Positions 5,833 to 7,927 of a DNA stretch of 7,927 nt are shown here, one piece after another. Positions within the stretch are counted from its first letter, which is position 1; every line of letters starts with the position of its first letter. The notes under the pieces are model-generated. The model did not search any database and was not told the origin of the DNA. It saw nothing but the letters and a program-made list of their open reading frames with translations. Where the stretch lies: assembly GCA_012910725.1 (NCBI GenBank), contig WNEG01000100.1, positions 2,992-10,918 of the forward strand. The letters are read 5' to 3'. Origin of the DNA: Candidatus Ethanoperedens thermophilum. Its GTDB lineage: Archaea; Halobacteriota; Methanosarcinia; Methanosarcinales; EX4572-44. The position numbers were made by a program, and so were the translations under genes.

Positions 5833-7289
5833 ACTATTCACCCCTTATACCTGAATTGATCGTTGTTCTTGTAGGATTGATCGTTGTATTTTTTGGACTG
5901 TTCCTGCCCCTGCGTGTCAAAAAAGGACTTGGCTGTATCAGTGCATTAGCTCTTATTGCCTCCATCGTTTACATACTGAAAAGTGGTGTTTTATCAACCA
6001 GTGAAAGAGCTGGTGTATACTTCTATGAAGCATACGCTATCGATTCACTTTCACAATTCTTTAAACTGGTGTTTCTGGCTGTTTCACTTATAATAGTGAT
6101 AGCATCTATAAAACGCTATGAAGATAACAAGTATCAGGATGAGTACTACGGTTTGTTGCTCTTTGCAACGTTTGGTATGATGATCGTTGCATCATCTAAT
6201 GACCTTGTAACACTATTTATTGGATTTGAACTTGCAAGTATGTCTACTTATATCCTTGCTGGATTTGACAAAACGAATCCCAAATCATTGGAAGCAGCGA
6301 TGAAATACTACATCATAGGCAGTGTTTCATCAGCTATTATGTTGTTTGGACTCTCACTTCTGTATGGAGTAACAGGCACCACAAACATCGAAGGAATATC
6401 GGCATACATAGCAGCGAATGGAATTGCAGATGCACCAGGTATTGCAATCTTGGTTTTCCTGATTGCAGGCTTTGCATTCAAGATGGCACTTGTCCCATTC
6501 CACATGTGGGCACCAGATACTTATGAAGGCGCTCCAACAATGATCTCTGCCATGCTTGCAGCAGGCTCCAAGAAAATGGGCTTTGTTGCTGCATTCAAGG
6601 TATTTATCGTTGCGCTTATAGCGTTAAGGCTTGACCTGCAAAGCGTGTTCTTCATACTCGCAATTATAACAATGACTTATGGTAACGTTGTGGCAATATC
6701 ACAAAAAAGCATTAAACGCATGCTTGCATATTCATCAGTAGCACAGGCAGGCTACATTGCCATGGCTTTTGTTATAATGACTCCTCTTGCAGTTGGGGCA
6801 GGCATGTTATACATATTAAGCCACGCGTTTATGAAATCAGGTGCTTTCATTGCTGTTGGGGCTGTTACCCATATGTTATGGACAAAGAACAAGAATGTTG
6901 AAAATGCTGACTATCTTAAAAACTTTGCAGGACTGGCTCAACGTGCTCCTTATACAGCCCTTGCCATGTTAATATTTGTCTTTGCTCTTGCAGGAATACC
7001 ACCAACTGCAGGCTTTGTGAGTAAATTCTTCCTGTTCTCATCAGCGATACAGGCAGGATATATCTCGCTTGTGGTGATTGCCATACTGAACAGTGCCCTT
7101 TCTCTCTATTATTATGCAAGGCTTGTGAAATACATGTATGTGCTTCCACCAGCAGGCGAAACACTCAAAGAGCCGCGTGCGTACTTGCTTGCAATGCTCA
7201 TAGCTATTATTGCAATATTTGCAATAGGCATATACCCGGCACCCTTCCTCGACTGGGCAATGAACGCAGCAGCAACCATTGGAATGTGA
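5829..7289 (+). CDS. fpoN: F420H2 dehydrogenase subunit FpoN (NuoN/ND2 antiporter-like proton pump)
   Basis: This 486-residue, roughly 14-helix subunit is the antiporter-like channel nearest FpoK. Recognisable residues are Glu134 in FIGFELASMSTYILAGF, Lys218 in FAFKMALVPFHMWAPDTYEG, and the double Lys248-Lys249 in AAGSKKMGF. Others are His332 and Lys336 in LSHAFMKSGAF, and Lys399 in AGFVSKFFLF. MWAPDTYEGAP in place of the WLPDA of FpoL/M is the usual NuoN variant and identifies the paralogue. The linker SQKSIKRMLAYSSVAQAGYI (291-310) is conserved. The start is an ATGA overlap with fpoM. The ribosome binding site is weak here (only a G-run at 5817-5821), so translation probably depends on coupling. 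The stop is followed by the fpoO ribosome binding site. Confidence 0.95.
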   Translation: MNYSPLIPELIVVLVGLIVVFFGLFLPLRVKKGLGCISALALIASIVYILKSGVLSTSERAGVYFYEAYAIDSLSQFFKLVFLAVSLIIVIASIKRYEDNKYQDEYYGLLLFATFGMMIVASSNDLVTLFIGFELASMSTYILAGFDKTNPKSLEAAMKYYIIGSVSSAIMLFGLSLLYGVTGTTNIEGISAYIAANGIADAPGIAILVFLIAGFAFKMALVPFHMWAPDTYEGAPTMISAMLAAGSKKMGFVAAFKVFIVALIALRLDLQSVFFILAIITMTYGNVVAISQKSIKRMLAYSSVAQAGYIAMAFVIMTPLAVGAGMLYILSHAFMKSGAFIAVGAVTHMLWTKNKNVENADYLKNFAGLAQRAPYTALAMLIFVFALAGIPPTAGFVSKFFLFSSAIQAGYISLVVIAILNSALSLYYYARLVKYMYVLPPAGETLKEPRAYLLAMLIAIIAIFAIGIYPAPFLDWAMNAAATIGM

Positions 7290-7293
7290 GGTG
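7288..7293 (+). promoter_or_regulatory. Ribosome binding site that decides the fpoO start
   Basis: GAGGTG overlaps the fpoN stop (7287-7289) and lies 9 bases before the ATG at 7303. An in-frame TTG at 7279 would be the longest start but lies upstream of this site and has none of its own. The 7303 start is therefore preferred. Confidence 0.65.
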
Positions 7294-7302
7294 AACAAGA
7301 AT

Positions 7303-7665
7303 ATGGCAGATTGTGATTTATGCGGGGTAAGCAGACCGACACTGTGCCCTGTCAAGATATTTGTACCAAAATTTAGAAAAAGCTATCCAAAAGGAACCTG
7401 GAAAGGATTATGCGAGCAGTGCACTGAACGACTTCATCAGGCAAACAAAACACGTGAGCAGATAGTAGGCAGTAAATGTGACTTATGTGGGACTACTTCC
7501 AGTAAAGGTATCTTGCTGCACAAAGCGACAATCAGCATACCAAACTTTGAAGAACCATACAGTACAGATGAGACAAAACGCATATGTGAAGTGTGTTTGC
7601 TTGCAGTGGATGAGGTGTACAAAAAACACGAAGCACGTATAAAAGGTGAAGAATCACACCACTGA
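7303..7665 (+). CDS. fpoO: F420H2 dehydrogenase subunit FpoO, soluble protein with two tandem CxxC...CxxC modules
   Basis: FpoO is the methanogen-specific last gene of fpo operons, with no counterpart in bacterial complex I. It has been described as an iron-sulfur-type subunit possibly linked to methanophenazine reduction; its role is not settled. This protein has 120 residues from the ATG at 7303, no signal peptide and no membrane helix. Cysteines are at 4, 7, 15, 37, 40, 59, 62, 95 and 98. They form two repeats: CDLCG (4-8) with CEQC (37-40), and CDLCG (59-63) with CEVC (95-98), with loops of 29 and 32 residues. VKIFVPKFRKSY (17-28) aligns with ATISIPNFEEPY (75-86), so the halves are an internal duplication. 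Four Cys per half suits one mononuclear Zn or Fe site each; a [2Fe-2S] site is also possible. Cys15 is unpaired. It starts 13 bases after the fpoN stop. The C-terminus is charged, ending in HH. Confidence 0.85.
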   Translation: MADCDLCGVSRPTLCPVKIFVPKFRKSYPKGTWKGLCEQCTERLHQANKTREQIVGSKCDLCGTTSSKGILLHKATISIPNFEEPYSTDETKRICEVCLLAVDEVYKKHEARIKGEESHH

Positions 7666-7695
7666 ACCGTATCTACAGTTGGATATAGTAATACG

Positions 7696-7714
7696 AGCTA
7701 TTAGCTTCTCTTTT
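7696..7714 (+). terminator. Possible operon terminator
   Basis: About 30 bases after the fpoO stop, AGCTA-T-TAGCT (7696-7706) is an inverted repeat followed by a pyrimidine tract TTCTCTTTT ending at 7714. Just upstream, CGTAT (7668-7672) and ATACG (7691-7695) could form a weak, bulged stem. Archaeal termination mainly needs a T-rich stretch, so the tract matters more than the stem. The hairpin is short and AT-rich, so this is tentative. Confidence 0.35.
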
Positions 7715-7899
7715 GGTGAAATAGTATCGTTCTTGACTCAAATAAAATAATTCAAATTAGATTATAAAGGAATCTGGATAATCAAAGTCAATTTTTGATA
7801 AGATATATGTAGGATAACAATTAAAGTGAATTATTATTTCCAAGAAAGGTAAATTTTAGGCTTGTTGGGAACTATAGTGTATTGATAAACTCTTTGAAT

Positions 7900-7909
7900 G
7901 TATATATAC
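7900..7909. promoter_or_regulatory. Possible archaeal TATA element
   Basis: GTATATATAC is a perfect 10-base palindrome with a TATA-box-like core. It could bind TBP for a transcript starting about 25 bases further on, at or beyond the window edge. Being symmetric it does not tell direction, and no clear purine-rich BRE precedes it. No downstream gene is visible to confirm it. Confidence 0.3.
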
Positions 7910-7927
7910 TACGTGTTCCTAAGTTAC

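Larger units (their letters stand above)
7666..7927. other. Non-coding AT-rich region after the operon
   Basis: All six frames are broken by frequent stops, and no tRNA-like or repeat-array pattern is visible. The base composition is clearly more AT-rich than the coding part. It holds a possible terminator near its start and a TATA-like palindrome near its end. Between them are only short AT-rich inverted repeats (for example ATCAAA 7781-7786 with TTTGAT 7794-7799) that could occur by chance. It is probably the 3' untranslated region plus the promoter region of the next gene. Confidence 0.7.

Noticed and set aside
2426..7289. Possibility that fpoL/M/N encode an Mrp-type Na+/H+ antiporter or a hydrogenase membrane arm
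   Set aside because: FpoL has the NuoL lateral-helix extension, FpoM has the NuoM-type Glu398, and FpoN has the NuoN WAPD motif. They sit with FpoH, FpoI, FpoJ, FpoK and FpoO. No Mrp B-G or hydrogenase genes are present.
66..7289. Bacterial NADH dehydrogenase (nuo) operon
   Set aside because: The split J subunit, the terminal fpoO gene and its CxxC modules, and the archaeal-style ribosome binding sites favour methanogen Fpo. The Archaeoglobus Fqo cluster, as I recall it, has a different gene order.
7279..7302. Longer fpoO starting from TTG at 7279 (extra N-terminal MECEVNKN)
   Set aside because: It overlaps the fpoN end, has no ribosome binding site of its own, and the clear GAGGTG site at 7288-7293 points to the ATG at 7303. 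Both Cys modules are complete without it.
7781..7799. AT-rich inverted repeat ATCAAA/TTTGAT in the intergenic region as an operator or terminator
   Set aside because: Only six A/T-rich pairs with a seven-base loop in very AT-rich DNA; chance occurrence is likely and no T-run or gene context supports it.
1..7927. CRISPR arrays, transposases, integration sites, tRNA or rRNA genes
   Set aside because: I read both strands and saw no spaced repeat array, no transposase-like product, no terminal inverted repeats and no tRNA-like cloverleaf. The only notable direct repeat is the pair at the fpoH/fpoI junction.

Overview
The window is the downstream, membrane-arm half of an archaeal F420H2 dehydrogenase (Fpo) operon. 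All genes lie on the + strand, in the order (fpoD tail)-fpoH-fpoI-fpoJ1-fpoJ2-fpoK-fpoL-fpoM-fpoN-fpoO. This order, the split NuoJ-type subunit and the terminal fpoO gene match the fpo operon known from Methanosarcina mazei and relatives. The source is therefore most likely a methylotrophic or aceticlastic methanogen of the Methanosarcinales, or a related ANME-type archaeon. Genus cannot be decided from the sequence alone. Strong archaeal Shine-Dalgarno sites (GGAGG, GAGGTG) and moderately AT-rich coding sequence fit this.

Layout. Bases 1-69 appear to be the last codons of fpoD. fpoH (66-1118) is the quinone-site-type subunit that links the hydrophilic and membrane arms. Between fpoH and fpoI is an unusual 74-bp insertion. 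It is bounded by two perfect 34-bp copies of the fpoH/fpoI junction, carries a 9-bp hairpin, and encodes a 24-codon ORF coupled by TAATG at both ends. fpoI (1192-1596) carries two [4Fe-4S] clusters. fpoJ1, fpoJ2 and fpoK (1603-2424) are small membrane subunits. fpoL, fpoM and fpoN (2426-7289) are the three antiporter-like proton-pumping subunits, with their key Glu and Lys residues intact. fpoO (7303-7665) is a small soluble protein built from two tandem four-cysteine modules. The last 262 bases are AT-rich non-coding DNA with a possible terminator and a possible TATA element.

How the genes work together. In the known complex, F420H2 electrons enter at FpoF (not in this window), pass through Fe-S clusters in the FpoB/C/D/I arm, and reduce methanophenazine near the FpoD/FpoH interface. 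The energy drives H+ translocation through FpoH, J, K, L, M and N. The genes are nearly gapless: most junctions are ATGA or TAATG overlaps, or gaps of a few bases. This implies one polycistronic mRNA with translational coupling.

Nothing here amounts to a wholly new system. The two most notable observations are the duplicated fpoH/fpoI junction with its leader-like mini-ORF, and the internally duplicated cysteine module of FpoO.
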